From contig NZ_BDAE01000004.1 of assembly GCF_002091675.1 (NCBI RefSeq), positions 219,319 through 283,318 on the forward strand: 64,000 bases of DNA. The letters are read 5' to 3'. Source of the DNA: Pseudomonas luteola NBRC 103146. GTDB taxonomy: Bacteria > Pseudomonadota > Gammaproteobacteria > Pseudomonadales > Pseudomonadaceae. The position numbers and the translations under genes are program-made. Every line of letters starts with the position of its first letter. Positions within the stretch are counted from its first letter, which is position 1. The notes under the pieces were generated by a model, which was not told the DNA's origin, did no database searches, and saw only the letters and a list, made by a program, of their open reading frames with translations. Below, piece by piece: positions 1 to 12,844 of this stretch.

Positions 1-928
1 CCCATACCCAGCAGAGCCCCTATCGCTGCGAGCAAGTTGCTGAGATTGAAGCGACCAATCAATGAGCTGACCAGCCTGGCCTCTCCCTGTGGCGTTACAA
101 GGCTCGCCTCGATACCCGCATCGCTAAAAGCGATGTGTTTGCAATACAGCGTAGCGGCGGGATTTTCCAGGCTGAACGTAATAAGCCGAGAGGCATGCTC
201 AACTTCAGCCAGGCGACAGCCCTGCTCATCATCCAAATTGATTACACGTGCCCGTAAAGACGGCCACTGGAAAAGCTTGGCCTTTGCGGCGGCGTAAGCC
301 TCCATCGTGCCATGATAATCAAGATGATCTCGAGACAGGTTGGTGAACACGGCCACATCAAACTGCACAGCCGCCACACGGCCCTGCTCCAGACCATGAG
401 AAGAAACCTCCATTGCAACAGCTTGAGCACCCTGCTCCTTGAGTGCAGCCAACGCTGCCTGAACCGCAAAGGGATCCGGCGTGGTATGCCGACCGGCCTC
501 AAGTGCTCCCCAAAACCCTGTCCCCAATGTGCCTACGATGCCGCAGCGCTGCCCTAGGCGATCACAGGCTTGGGCGATTAGCTGCGTCACGCTGGTCTTA
601 CCATTGGTACCGGTAACGCCTATCAGCGTAAGAGCAGCGCTGGGCTCGCCATAAAAACGCCCTGCAATGGCTGAAAGCTCGGCGCCAAGCTCTTTGACTG
701 GCACAAGAGGTACCGAAGCGGGAGGCAAATCGGGGGCTTGATCTGCCTCATAGACGATTGCCGAGGCACCATTGGCAATCGCTTCGGAAATATGTAAACG
801 CCCATCACGCACTCCGCCAGGTACTGCAAAAAAAACGGATCCTGGTTGGATACGTCGACTGTCCAGGCAAAGTGCTTTTACAGAAACATCATTACTGGCC
901 TGCGGTATCAACCGGGTGAGAGAGATCA

Positions 929-929
<1 letters not shown>
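1..929 (-). CDS. murE: UDP-N-acetylmuramoyl-tripeptide synthetase MurE (3' part missing)
   Basis: MurE is the cytoplasmic ligase that adds the third residue (meso-diaminopimelate in Gram-negatives) to UDP-MurNAc-L-Ala-D-Glu during peptidoglycan synthesis. The minus-strand frame is open from 929 to the window edge and encodes the first 309 residues. The Mur ligase ATP-binding loop GTNGKT lies at residues 107-112, followed by HTTPDP, MEVSSHGLEQ and NLSRDHLDYHG, all typical of MurE. The start ATG shares one base with the ftsI stop (TGATG), so translation is probably coupled to ftsI. The C-terminal ligase domain, with the residues that choose the amino acid, lies outside the window. Family call is secure. 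Confidence 0.96.
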
Positions 930-2963
<2,034 letters not shown>

Positions 2964-2967
<4 letters not shown>

Positions 2968-3908
2968 CGCAGCTTCTCCGCAATACGCATGACTGCACTT
3001 CGGGACCGAGGGTTGACGGACAGTTCAGCCTCGGAGGCATATACAGGCTTGCCTACCAGCAAGGCGCGGGGCTCAAAAGCCTGCGTACGAATAGGAAGAT
3101 TTCGTGGAAGCTTATCGGCCTCACCCTTAGCCAGGCGACGCATGAAGAGCTTGACGATTCTGTCTTCCAGAGAGTGAAAACTGATCACCACGAGCCGGCC
3201 GCCTATGGCCAGGCTTTCAAAGGCCGCTTCCAGACCTCTTTCCAGATCGCCCAACTCGTTATTGATGAAAATCCGGATACCCTGAAACGCTCGCGTGGCA
3301 GGATGCTTGCCTTTTTCCCAAGCAGGATTCGCGTCAGTCAATACCTGGGCCAGATCAGCCGTACGCGTAAAGGGTGTGACGTCCCTGCGCTGTACCACAG
3401 CCCTGGCCATCCGCTTGGCGAATCGCTCTTCGCCGTACTCTTTGAATACGCGAGTGATTTCATCTTCCGGTGCGGTTGCAATCCAATCAGCGGCGCTTAT
3501 ACCGTGAGAGGGATCCATACGCATATCCAGAGGACCATCATGCATGAAGCTGAACCCGCGCTCGGGATCATCCAGTTGAGGAGAGGACACGCCTAAATCG
3601 AGAAGCACGCCATCCGTACGTCCCATCCAGGCGCGCTGCAACAGTTCTTCGCCTATGTCGGCAAAGCTTCGCTGCACAATGACAAAGCGGCCATCTTCGG
3701 CCGCCAGTGCTTGTCCCGACTGGATCGCTTGGGGATCCTTGTCGAAACCAAGCAGGCTTCCGCTTTTAAGTCGTGCAAGAATTGCACGGCTATGCCCTCC
3801 GCGGCCAAATGTGCCATCGACATAGAGGCCTTCGGGACGCACAGCCAGGGCTTCGACGGCTTCGTCGAGCAAGACAGTGACATGGCTGAACGTAGTGGTC
3901 ATATTCAC
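2964..3908 (-). CDS. rsmH: 16S rRNA (cytosine1402-N4)-methyltransferase RsmH
   Basis: RsmH uses S-adenosylmethionine to methylate N4 of C1402 in the ribosomal P site; RsmI, encoded nearby, adds the 2'-O-methyl to the same nucleotide. The 314-residue protein opens with [13 protein letters not shown] and the SAM-binding [10 protein letters not shown], and later has [21 protein letters not shown] and [11 protein letters not shown], all signature blocks of the MraW/RsmH family. The GTG at 3908 overlaps the mraZ stop (GTGA), implying coupling; an ATG two codons in (3902) is an alternative start. Confidence 0.96.
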
Positions 3909-4360
3909 AGGATTAAATCGCGCAGTTCTTCCGGCAAACCGCCGGGTTCCTTGATTGCCTTGAGGTCGCTTTCACACAGACCATTCCAGGCATCCTCATC
4001 CCACAGCTGAAATTTGTTCAGCTGCCCTACCAGTACAGCGCGCTTATCCAGACGAGCATAATCCCTCAAGCGGGGCGGCACTAAAAAGCGCCCGCTCCCA
4101 TCCAGCTCAAGGTCTACCGCATTACCGATTAGCAAACGCTGCAAACGACGTGTTTCTTCTCTTAAAGACGGAAGTTCACGGAGTTTGCTTTCGATGATTT
4201 CCCATTCGGGAAGGGGATAAACGCAAAGGCAAGTATCAATGGCATCAATCGTTACGATGAGCTGGCCGGCACAGCGCTCTAGAAGCTCATCACGATACCG
4301 GCTCGGCATCGTAAGGCGCCCCTTGGCGTCAAGGCTGATGGCATTCGCTCCACGGAACAA
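3905..4360 (-). CDS. mraZ: Transcriptional regulator MraZ (TTG start)
   Basis: MraZ is an AbrB/SpoVT-like DNA-binding protein that assembles into rings and binds repeats upstream of its own operon, usually repressing it. The 151-residue protein contains two SpoVT-AbrB repeats; [15 protein letters not shown] and the later [15 protein letters not shown] are the family blocks. The best start is TTG at 4360, since the family's conserved N-terminus begins exactly there and AAGGAAGAAG sits just upstream. It heads the dcw cluster, with recognisable MraZ boxes between promoter and gene. Confidence 0.94.
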   Translation of the reverse strand: MFRGANAISLDAKGRLTMPSRYRDELLERCAGQLIVTIDAIDTCLCVYPLPEWEIIESKLRELPSLREETRRLQRLLIGNAVDLELDGSGRFLVPPRLRDYARLDKRAVLVGQLNKFQLWDEDAWNGLCESDLKAIKEPGGLPEELRDLIL

Positions 4361-4390
4361 GTTGCTTCTTCCTTTGGCTGGCTTTCCCTA

Positions 4391-4425
4391 CCATTAAATC
4401 CCACTTTTAACCACTTCGTACCACC
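4391..4425 (-). promoter_or_regulatory. MraZ-box array (four 10-bp-spaced repeats)
   Basis: On the minus strand TGG occurs four times at an exact 10-bp period (plus-strand CCA at 4391, 4401, 4411 and 4421), as GTGGT, GTGGT, GTGGG and ATGGT. MraZ proteins of other bacteria bind TGGGN-type pentamers repeated every ten bases just upstream of mraZ. The array lies between the predicted promoter and the TTG start, the position expected for autorepression. Confidence 0.75.
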
Positions 4426-4431
4426 GGGCAC

Positions 4432-4461
4432 ACTATATTGACGCGCTCCCCCCACCGTCAA
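4432..4461 (-). promoter_or_regulatory. Sigma70 promoter of the mraZ/dcw operon
   Basis: Reading the minus strand, TTGACG (4461-4456) is followed after 18 bp by TATAGT (4437-4432). Both hexamers match consensus at five of six positions. Transcription would start near 4425, immediately before the MraZ boxes, so bound MraZ could block initiation or escape. Confidence 0.65.
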
Positions 4462-4653
4462 GGCGAGGCCATGGCACAAAAAGGCTTGCAGACTAGGGAG
4501 TTACAGAAATTATGGGGCTTTTAGCGAAACGGTGACGAACATACTTTTCCGACAAACGGAAATTAACTCAACTAATTGCCTCGACTAGTTAAAGTAATTT
4601 CTCAGATAGAGTTATCAGTAAGGATGTGAAGCAGGAGAAGGGAGAGTGAGTGG

Positions 4654-5008
4654 AGAGTCGATCTGTAAGCCGGGTTCTGTCGAGAACAGTCATTCCTCTA
4701 GGACAGCCATCACTGACTGCCTCAAGCAACCTACCCGAATCCAGCGCGGGCCACGCCTATGGATTCCTATTTGGTCTTGCTCCAGGTGGGGTTTACCTAG
4801 CCACGAACTGTTGCCAGCCGTGCGGTGCGCTCTTACCGCACCTTTTCACCCTTACCGGCGCTTGCGCGCTTAGGCGGTTATTTTCTGTGGCACTTTCCGT
4901 AGGCTCACGCCTCCCAGGCGTTACCTGGCACCTTGCCCTATGGAGCCCGGACTTTCCTCCCCTCCTGCTGCTTGCGCAGCGGGAGCAGCGACTGTCCGAT
5001 CGACTCTC
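4654..5008 (-). ncRNA. rnpB: RNase P RNA (type A)
   Basis: This is the catalytic RNA that removes 5' leaders from tRNA precursors. On the minus strand the 5' end reads AGAGTCGATCGGACAGTCGC and the 3' end contains CAGAACCCGGCTTACAGATCGACTCT, given here as two adjoining motifs: the conserved AGAACCCGGCTTA and the closing GATCGACTCT. The two ends pair to form helix P1. The internal GGAGGAAAGTCCGGGCTCC block near 4940-4965 is the universal P4 element. The length of about 355 nt fits bacterial type A. A weak upstream TTGTTA/TACCCT pair may be the promoter; I am unsure of it. Exact ends are estimated from P1 pairing. Confidence 0.95.
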
Positions 5009-5058
5009 CGGGCGCAAGGGTACCTAGATGCCAGGCGTATAACAACCTTGATCTTTTC

Positions 5059-5907
5059 CTAATGCTTGTTCTGTTGCTCCAAGGCAAATTGGTACAGCAT
5101 GTTCTTACGCTCTCCCGTGATTTCAGCGGCCAACGCAGCCGCGCGTTTGAGAGGCATTTCAGCGAGCAATATATTTAAAATCCGCACAGCCTCGGGGGGC
5201 AGAGAATCCTTGTCAGGCGACTCATAACCCGAGATCAGTAAAACGCACTCACCCCGCTGCTGATTGGAATCGGATCGGATCCACTCGACCAGTTCACCAA
5301 GCGGTGCGTCCTTGATGGTTTCAAACGTCTTGGTCAATTCACGGGCCAATACAGCGATGCGCTCGCCTCCCATGATTGCAGCAAGATCTTCAACACTTTC
5401 CAGCAACCGATGGGGCGCCTCGTAGAAAATCAAGGTCCGCTCTTCCTGCTTCAAGGCATCCAGGCGGCTTCGTCGCGCCGTGGCCTTTGCAGGCAGAAAG
5501 CCCTCGAAAATAAACCGGTCAGATGGGAGCCCGGCCGCTGATAGTGCCGCGATGACAGCACTGGCTCCCGGAACCGGCACAACAGGGATTTGCGCAGCAC
5601 GCGCCTGTCGCACCAGATGGAAACCCGGATCGGAAATCAGGGGTGTTCCTGCATCGGAGACCAGAGCAACACTTCCCCCTTCGAGCAAACGGTTGATGAA
5701 CCGCCCACCCTGCTCGCGCTCATTATGATCATGACAAGCGGCCAGAGGGGTATTGATCCCGAAATGCTGCAACAAGCGCGAAGAATGGCGCGTATCTTCA
5801 GCGGCAATCAACGACACTTCTTTCAGAATGCGAAGCGCCCGAGCACTGATGTCCTCCAGATTACCTATGGGGGTCGCGACGATATAAAGCGTGCCGGGAG
5901 TGCTCAT
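5059..5907 (-). CDS. rsmI: 16S rRNA (cytidine1402-2'-O)-methyltransferase RsmI
   Basis: RsmI methylates the 2'-hydroxyl of C1402 in 16S rRNA, complementing RsmH. The 282-residue protein belongs to the tetrapyrrole (corrin/porphyrin) methylase fold: [17 protein letters not shown] at the start, [11 protein letters not shown], the [12 protein letters not shown] loop and [19 protein letters not shown] are all family signatures. It is divergent from lpoA, the same arrangement as in E. coli and Pseudomonas. Start ATG at 5907 places the conserved N-terminus correctly. Confidence 0.96.
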   Translation of the reverse strand: MSTPGTLYIVATPIGNLEDISARALRILKEVSLIAAEDTRHSSRLLQHFGINTPLAACHDHNEREQGGRFINRLLEGGSVALVSDAGTPLISDPGFHLVRQARAAQIPVVPVPGASAVIAALSAAGLPSDRFIFEGFLPAKATARRSRLDALKQEERTLIFYEAPHRLLESVEDLAAIMGGERIAVLARELTKTFETIKDAPLGELVEWIRSDSNQQRGECVLLISGYESPDKDSLPPEAVRILNILLAEMPLKRAAALAAEITGERKNMLYQFALEQQNKH

Positions 5908-6029
5908 AATGAAACTCTTGTATCAATAAAGGCCTCCATTGTACGCGTTTCGAGGAATCGCTATTCGCGCCGCTCACCAGCACTCGCTACAATCCAGCCA
6001 ATTAATTGTTTTGCGCCAGGAATTACGCC

Positions 6030-7784
6030 ATGACTGTTCGCCTGCGTACGCTAGTTAGCGTTCCACTTATTAGCCTACTTGCCGCCTGTGCAAGCTCGCC
6101 TTCCAACACATTGGGTGAGCTGCCTCGTATCCCCCAGGCCAACATACAGCAATTGCTTGAGCAGGCAGGTAGTGATACATCAGAGAAGGCCAACATGCTG
6201 CGCCTCTCCGCTGCCGAGATTGCCTACAAGCAGCAAAACTTCACGCAGGCCAAGCAGATACTGGGCAGCATTCAACTGCAGCAATTGAAGCCTATACCGC
6301 AGGTATATGCCGGCACCCTGAGAGGTGAAATTGCTTTAGCGGAAAATCAGCCAAAGGAGGCTCTGAAAGCACTCCAACAGCCTGGCTTCGAACACCTGAG
6401 CGAGCTGCCTGTCGAGCAGCAGATCAGTGTATCCATGGTAAAGGCACGCGCCCTGCAGGCAGACAACCAGACCCTGGCGGCAGCCAAGGAGCGCATTTTC
6501 ATTGCCCCGCTTCTCAAAAGTGATCAGGCCAGCGCCAACCACGAAGCCATCTGGAGTCTGATTTCGGCTCTTCCTGCCGACCAACTCCAACCTGTGGCAG
6601 GCAACAATGAGCTTAATGGCTGGCTGGCACTGGCCGCTATCACTCATTCAAACGGCTCACTGGATGATCAGCTCGCCGCCATTGACGACTGGCGCAAGCA
6701 GAATCCAAATCATCCAGCCGCCTCGCATCCTCCGCAAGCGCTTGAAAAGCTGCGCAACCTGGAGCAACAGCCGCTGACACATATCGCCTTGCTGCTACCG
6801 CAACAGGGACAACTTGCCAATGTATCCCGCGCCTTACAGGACGGCTTCATGGCTTCGCTTTACGAGAGTCAGCAAAACGGCCAGACACCTCCTGCCGTAT
6901 CCTTTTACGACAGCACACAGGTCCGCTCCATTGACGACTTTTATCGTCAGGCCAAAGCCGACGGCGCCCAGCTGGTGGTTGGTCCGCTAGAGAAAAGCTT
7001 GGTCAAGCAACTCAGCGATCATCAACAGCTACCTTTGCCTACTCTTGCGCTCAACTACAGCGACAGCCAAGGCGTAGGCCCAAAGCAGCTCTATCAGTTC
7101 GGTCTGGCGGCAGAGGATGAGGCACGCGAAGCGGCCGACCGCGCAGCAGAAGAAGGCAAGCACACTGCGGTAGCGATGGTTCCACGCGGCGATTGGGGGG
7201 ACCGTGTACTGGCAGCCTTTGACCAGGAGTGGCGGGCAAAAGGCGGCATGCTGCTTGGAGCCGAGCGAATCGATCAGCCGGTAGAGCTGGCACGCCAGAT
7301 TACGCGTCTGCTGCAAAACCGTCAGGGCGGGCAAAGCATCGACTTTATCTTCCTTGCAGCAACACCCCAACAGGCTCGCCAGATCAAGCCTACGCTGGCG
7401 TATCAATATGCTGGAGATATACCCGTCTACGCCACTTCACACCTGTATTCCGGCAGCAGCAACCCTGCTCAGGATCAGGACCTGAACGGAATTCAGTTCT
7501 GCGAAACACCGTGGCTGCTTAATACCAACGATCCTGTTCGCCGCAAGGTCGTCACCCAGTGGCCCCAAGCGTCCAGCAGCCTGGGTCGCCTATATGCCAT
7601 GGGAGCAGATGCCTACTTGCTTTCTACTCGTCTGCCACAGCTCAAGGCGCTCCCCAATACGCAAATAAATGGCCTGTCAGGTGACCTGACGCTAAGCCCA
7701 ACGCAGCGCGTGGTGCGCAGACTACCTTGGGCCCAGTTCGTCAATGGGCAGGTTCAGCCCGTTTCACAATCCGGTACGCTGTGA
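6030..7784 (+). CDS. lpoA: Outer-membrane lipoprotein LpoA, activator of PBP1A
   Basis: LpoA reaches from the outer membrane through the peptidoglycan to stimulate class A penicillin-binding proteins. The 584-residue protein has a lipoprotein signal peptide with lipobox LAAC (cysteine near residue 20), an N-terminal TPR-like helical half rich in Gln and Ala, and a C-terminal periplasmic-binding-protein-like half beginning around HIALLLPQQGQLANVS. I chose the ATG at 6030, behind CCAGGA, because it places the signal peptide properly; an upstream in-frame ATG at 6006 lacks a clear ribosome site. It is followed by yraN, diaA and dolP as in enterobacteria. Confidence 0.93.
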   Translation: MTVRLRTLVSVPLISLLAACASSPSNTLGELPRIPQANIQQLLEQAGSDTSEKANMLRLSAAEIAYKQQNFTQAKQILGSIQLQQLKPIPQVYAGTLRGEIALAENQPKEALKALQQPGFEHLSELPVEQQISVSMVKARALQADNQTLAAAKERIFIAPLLKSDQASANHEAIWSLISALPADQLQPVAGNNELNGWLALAAITHSNGSLDDQLAAIDDWRKQNPNHPAASHPPQALEKLRNLEQQPLTHIALLLPQQGQLANVSRALQDGFMASLYESQQNGQTPPAVSFYDSTQVRSIDDFYRQAKADGAQLVVGPLEKSLVKQLSDHQQLPLPTLALNYSDSQGVGPKQLYQFGLAAEDEAREAADRAAEEGKHTAVAMVPRGDWGDRVLAAFDQEWRAKGGMLLGAERIDQPVELARQITRLLQNRQGGQSIDFIFLAATPQQARQIKPTLAYQYAGDIPVYATSHLYSGSSNPAQDQDLNGIQFCETPWLLNTNDPVRRKVVTQWPQASSSLGRLYAMGADAYLLSTRLPQLKALPNTQINGLSGDLTLSPTQRVVRRLPWAQFVNGQVQPVSQSGTL

Positions 7785-8152
7785 AAACCACGACGCGAGA
7801 AAGTGGGCAGGCCGCCGAAGATCAAGCGCTTGCCTACCTGCAGAAACAAGGGCTCAAACTTGTAGTCCGCAACTGGTCGCGGCGTAGCGGCGAGCTTGAT
7901 CTGGTCATGCTCGACAGGGATACAGTAGTATTTGTGGAAGTACGCTCCAGGCGTCATATTGCCTGGGGCGGAGCCGTTGAAAGCATTGACGCCAGAAAGC
8001 GTCAACGTCTGATTGCAACCGCACAGCTTTTTCTTCAAAGCGAGTCTCGTTGGGCTAAATCCCCTTGCCGCTTTGATGTTGTTGCGCTCAGCCCTGCTGT
8101 CGGCAGTACCTCTTCGCATCTCGAATGGATAAAGAACGCATTCGATTCCTGA
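7781..8152 (+). CDS. yraN: YraN family protein (UPF0102, endonuclease-like fold)
   Basis: YraN proteins have a Holliday-junction-resolvase-like nuclease fold but no settled function. The 123-residue product shows the family core: GQAAEDQALAYLQKQG, then RNWSRRSGELDLVMLD and VVFVEVRSRR, carrying the E-D-ExK-like acidic residues, and later IDARKRQRLI. GTG at 7781 overlaps the lpoA stop (GTGA), so I prefer it to the longer frame starting at 7727 inside lpoA. Its place between lpoA and diaA is conserved. Confidence 0.93.
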   Translation: MKTTTRESGQAAEDQALAYLQKQGLKLVVRNWSRRSGELDLVMLDRDTVVFVEVRSRRHIAWGGAVESIDARKRQRLIATAQLFLQSESRWAKSPCRFDVVALSPAVGSTSSHLEWIKNAFDS

Positions 8153-9342
<1,190 letters not shown>

Positions 9343-9351
9343 TTCGAGCAT

Positions 9352-9380
9352 AAAAAAACCCGCCATATGGCGGGTTTTTT
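9352..9380. terminator. Bidirectional intrinsic terminator
   Basis: A perfect CCCGCC-ATAT-GGCGGG palindrome (9359-9374) is flanked by A7 on the left and T6 on the right. It can therefore end both the lpoA-dolP operon on the plus strand and the convergent glycine-zipper gene on the minus strand. Confidence 0.92.
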
Positions 9381-9393
9381 GTGGTCACTTTTC

Positions 9394-9939
9394 TTACTGT
9401 ACGGAAGCAGTCTGCTCGGCCAGTACCAGCTGGCCACCCTGCACAGGGATCTGCTTACCGGGATCACGATCCATGCGGACCTGCCCCACCTTGCCATCCA
9501 GCAGATACTTGACGTCGTAAGCCACCACTTTTTCGCTCGCGTCTGTAACCGTGCTGCAGCGCTTTTGCATGGTGGTATAGGTATCGGAGTTCTGCATATG
9601 CTCCTGGGTTTTGTTACCTACGTAACCTCCACCCACAGCCCCGGCAACAGTAGCAAGCTTCTTGCCATTACCCCCGCCGACCTGATTACCCAGCAGACCA
9701 CCGACTACAGCACCGATGGCAGTCCCAGCAATCTGATGCTGATCCTGTACAGGCCTGCGATGTGTAACCGCTACATCCTTACAGACTTCACGGGGCGTTT
9801 TGATCGTTTCCTTGACCGGTTGGACGGCTACGACCTCAGCGAACTTTGGACCTCGATCTGAAACACCATAGGCAACAGCACCTCCAGCCGTAACCAGAAC
9901 TGCGCCCAATACCGTTCCAACGAGCATCGATTTATTCAC
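9394..9939 (-). CDS. Glycine-zipper 2TM-domain envelope protein
   Basis: This 181-residue protein has an N-terminal signal or anchor segment (about residues 5-24), a linker, and a glycine-zipper hairpin (GTAIGAVVGGLLGNQVGGG, then ATVAGAVGGGYVGNK) of the Rickettsia 17-kDa antigen type, followed by a C-terminal domain with two cysteines. Such proteins sit in the outer envelope; no enzymatic role is known. The start is GTG behind AGGAG. In P. aeruginosa I recall a homologue in the same place next to secF. Confidence is good for the family, low for function. Confidence 0.88.
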   Translation of the reverse strand: MNKSMLVGTVLGAVLVTAGGAVAYGVSDRGPKFAEVVAVQPVKETIKTPREVCKDVAVTHRRPVQDQHQIAGTAIGAVVGGLLGNQVGGGNGKKLATVAGAVGGGYVGNKTQEHMQNSDTYTTMQKRCSTVTDASEKVVAYDVKYLLDGKVGQVRMDRDPGKQIPVQGGQLVLAEQTASVQ

Positions 9940-9994
9940 GTCAATCTCTCCTGATTTACCAACAAGGCATCCACCTTATTCCAAGCCTCGGACA

Positions 9995-10903
9995 TCAAGG
10001 CCTGTCATCAAGTTCCTTTGCTGCTGGTGGTATCAGGTCTTCCGAGTTCAAATTCAGCCAGATCAACACAACGTTTGCGATATAGATCGAAGAATAAGTC
10101 CCTGCGAGCACACCAATAAACAAGGCAACCGAGAAACCAAAGAGGTTATCGCCTCCAAAAACCAGCAATGCTGTAATTGCCAACAACGTGGAAATGGATG
10201 TCGCCAAGGTTCTGAGAAGTGTCTGCGTAGTAGAGATGTTGATGTTATCGATCAGGCTTGCTTTGCGTAAAACACGGAAGTTTTCACGTACCCGGTCAAA
10301 CACCACGATGGTGTCGTTCAATGAATAGCCAATGATAGCCAGTACTGCAGCCAGAACAGTCAGATCGAACGTAACCTGGAAGAACGACAGCACGCCAAGC
10401 GTAACAATAACGTCGTGCACGAGAGACAGGATCGCGCCCAACGCAAACTTCCACTGGAAACGAAAGCCGACGTAAAGCAATACCCCGCCTAGCGCCAGAA
10501 GCATTCCGAGTCCACCCTGGTCCCGCAGCTCTTCCCCTACCTGGGGACCTACGAATTCGACACGCGTAACAGAAGCCGGATTATCTTTACTGGCCTGCTG
10601 CAGCGCAGCCGCAACCTTCTGACCTAGCTGCGCATCATCGCCAGGCATACGTACCAGCACATCGGTAGTCGCACCAAAGCTCTGAACAACAGCATCCTTA
10701 AAGCCCGAACGCTCCAGTTGAGTACGAATGCTTCCCAAATCCGCTGCTTTCTCATAACGCAGCTCAATCAGGGTTCCGCCTGTGAAATCCAAGCCGAAAT
10801 TGAGTCCCTTGATAGCCAGGCTACCAATGGCAATCAATGTAAGCACCAGTGTCAGGGCGAACGCAACATTGCGTACGCCCATGAAATTAATGGTTCGTTT
10901 CAT
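9995..10903 (-). CDS. secF: Protein translocase subunit SecF
   Basis: SecF is an inner-membrane RND-type protein that, with SecD and YajC, uses the proton motive force to pull proteins across after SecYEG. The 302-residue protein has the expected six membrane segments, the SecD/SecF signature LNFGLDFTGGTLIELRY near residues 34-50, a periplasmic P1 domain, and later IGYSLNDTIVVFDRVREN, the conserved charged loop. It follows secD by nine bases. Length and motifs match a full-length SecF. Confidence 0.97.
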   Translation of the reverse strand: MKRTINFMGVRNVAFALTLVLTLIAIGSLAIKGLNFGLDFTGGTLIELRYEKAADLGSIRTQLERSGFKDAVVQSFGATTDVLVRMPGDDAQLGQKVAAALQQASKDNPASVTRVEFVGPQVGEELRDQGGLGMLLALGGVLLYVGFRFQWKFALGAILSLVHDVIVTLGVLSFFQVTFDLTVLAAVLAIIGYSLNDTIVVFDRVRENFRVLRKASLIDNINISTTQTLLRTLATSISTLLAITALLVFGGDNLFGFSVALFIGVLAGTYSSIYIANVVLIWLNLNSEDLIPPAAKELDDRP

Positions 10904-10912
10904 CGCAGCTCC

Positions 10913-12781
10913 TCAAATCCACAGCTTCTTGATGTTACGGCCGCCAAAGCTCAGGTTGACCATTGCGCGAGTCACCATGATGGCTGTGAACATGGAGGTG
11001 AAAATACCGAGCGACATTGTGACAGCGAAGCCCTTGACCGGGCCGGTGCCCATTGCAAACAGGATCGCGCCGACGAGAAGCGTAGTCAGGTTGGCATCGA
11101 TAATCGCACTGAACGCCCTGCTGAAACCTTCATGAATGGCTCGCTGTACGTGCATACCATTCGCCAGTTCTTCGCGGATACGCGAGAAGATCAATACGTT
11201 GGCATCAACCGCCATACCCATTGTCAGAACGATACCGGCAATGCCTGGCAGCGTAAGCGTTGCATTAAGGACAGACATCAACCCGATCAAAAGAACCATG
11301 TTGAAGCCCAGCGCCACTGTCGCGATCACACCAAAGACGCGGTAGATCACGATAATAAACAGGGAGACAAAAGCCATTCCCCAGAGTGCAGCATCAAGGC
11401 CCTTGGCAATATTATCTGCACCAAGGCTTGGACCCAGCGTTCGCTCCTCAGCGAAATACATGGGCGCGGCAAGACCACCAGCACGCAACAGCAGCGCAAG
11501 CTCGGAGGCCTCACCAGAACCATTCAGCCCTGTAATACGGAAACTGTTGCCCAGCGCTGACTGGATGGTAGCCAGACTGATAATGCGGCGATCTTCCTGG
11601 AAGCTTGGTACGGCGACATCCTTTTCAACACCATTAACGGTCTGACGCTCGTAGCGAGTCACCGGCTTCTGCTCAATGAACACAACGGCCATGCTGCGTC
11701 CAATGTTCCCACGCGTAGCACGACTCATCAGATCACCACCGTGACCATCCAGTTTGATGTTCACTTGTGGGCGACCATTTTCATCAAAGCTTGCAGAAGC
11801 GTCTGTAACCTGATCGCCCGTGATGATTACACTGCGTTCCAACGGAACGGATTGACGACCGACATCACGGAACTCAAAGCTTTCTGTAGCACTGCGCGGA
11901 GTATCTTGCGTTGCTGCCAGACGGAACTCCAGGTTCGCCGTCTTGCCGAGAATACGCTTCGCTTCTGCAGTGTCCTGTACGCCAGGCAACTCTACTACAA
12001 TACGGTTGGCACCTTGACGCTGAACAAGCGGCTCGGCCACACCCAGCTCGTTCACACGGTTACGAACAGTAGTAAGGTTCTGTTTGATGGAATATTCACG
12101 AATCTCCGTCAGCTTCGCCTGAGACAGTTCAAGACGTAGCACCTGAAGATTGTCACGCGCTTCATTTGTCAGAACGAAGTCGTTGTAATTCTTTCGGATC
12201 AGATCGGACGCTTGTTCCAGTGCTTGCGCATCAGCAAAGCCTAGCTGAATGACATTGCCCTGCTGGGGAAGACTGCGGTAGCGGACTCTCTCGCGACGAA
12301 GCAGTGTCTTCACTTCGCTGTCGTACACCTTCATACGTGCATCGACAGCCTTATCCATATCAACGGATAGCAGGAAATGCACACCACCCGACAGGTCAAG
12401 ACCCAACTTCATTGGACTTGCGCCAAGCTTGCGCAGCCATTCGGGCGTAGTCGGGGCTAGGTTAAGCGCAACGACATAGTCATCACCCAAGGCCTTGCGC
12501 ACTACGTCCTGAGCCGGCAATTGATCATCTGCCTTACTCAACCGAATGAGCCCGCGCTTACCATCACTGGCAAGATCGACAGCCTTTACGCTGATATTGG
12601 CGTCGGCCAGCGCCTTGGTAATGTTATCCAATTCCGCCTGACTCACCGTCAGTTCCGTGCTTGAGCTGCTGATTTGAATAGCAGGATCATCGGGGTAGAG
12701 ATTGGGCGCGGAATAAATGAAGCCGACCACCAGCACTGCCAGGATCAGCAGGTATTTCCATAAGGGATATTTATTGAGCAT
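10913..12781 (-). CDS. secD: Protein translocase subunit SecD
   Basis: SecD partners SecF in the accessory translocon. The 622-residue protein starts with a membrane segment, carries the MKLGLDLSGGVHFLL signature, a large periplasmic region (P1 head and base, with VNELGVAEPLVQRQG), and a C-terminal block of membrane helices with GMAVDANVLIFSRIREE and ANLTTLLVGAILFAMG. It is the usual gammaproteobacterial length. It lies between yajC and secF in the queA-tgt-yajC-secD-secF run. Confidence 0.97.
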   Translation of the reverse strand: MLNKYPLWKYLLILAVLVVGFIYSAPNLYPDDPAIQISSSSTELTVSQAELDNITKALADANISVKAVDLASDGKRGLIRLSKADDQLPAQDVVRKALGDDYVVALNLAPTTPEWLRKLGASPMKLGLDLSGGVHFLLSVDMDKAVDARMKVYDSEVKTLLRRERVRYRSLPQQGNVIQLGFADAQALEQASDLIRKNYNDFVLTNEARDNLQVLRLELSQAKLTEIREYSIKQNLTTVRNRVNELGVAEPLVQRQGANRIVVELPGVQDTAEAKRILGKTANLEFRLAATQDTPRSATESFEFRDVGRQSVPLERSVIITGDQVTDASASFDENGRPQVNIKLDGHGGDLMSRATRGNIGRSMAVVFIEQKPVTRYERQTVNGVEKDVAVPSFQEDRRIISLATIQSALGNSFRITGLNGSGEASELALLLRAGGLAAPMYFAEERTLGPSLGADNIAKGLDAALWGMAFVSLFIIVIYRVFGVIATVALGFNMVLLIGLMSVLNATLTLPGIAGIVLTMGMAVDANVLIFSRIREELANGMHVQRAIHEGFSRAFSAIIDANLTTLLVGAILFAMGTGPVKGFAVTMSLGIFTSMFTAIMVTRAMVNLSFGGRNIKKLWI

Positions 12782-12844
12782 GACACCGCCCGGATTAAGA
12801 AACGAGGCGCCTTGCGCGCCCCGTGCATATACCTAGAGGTAGGA

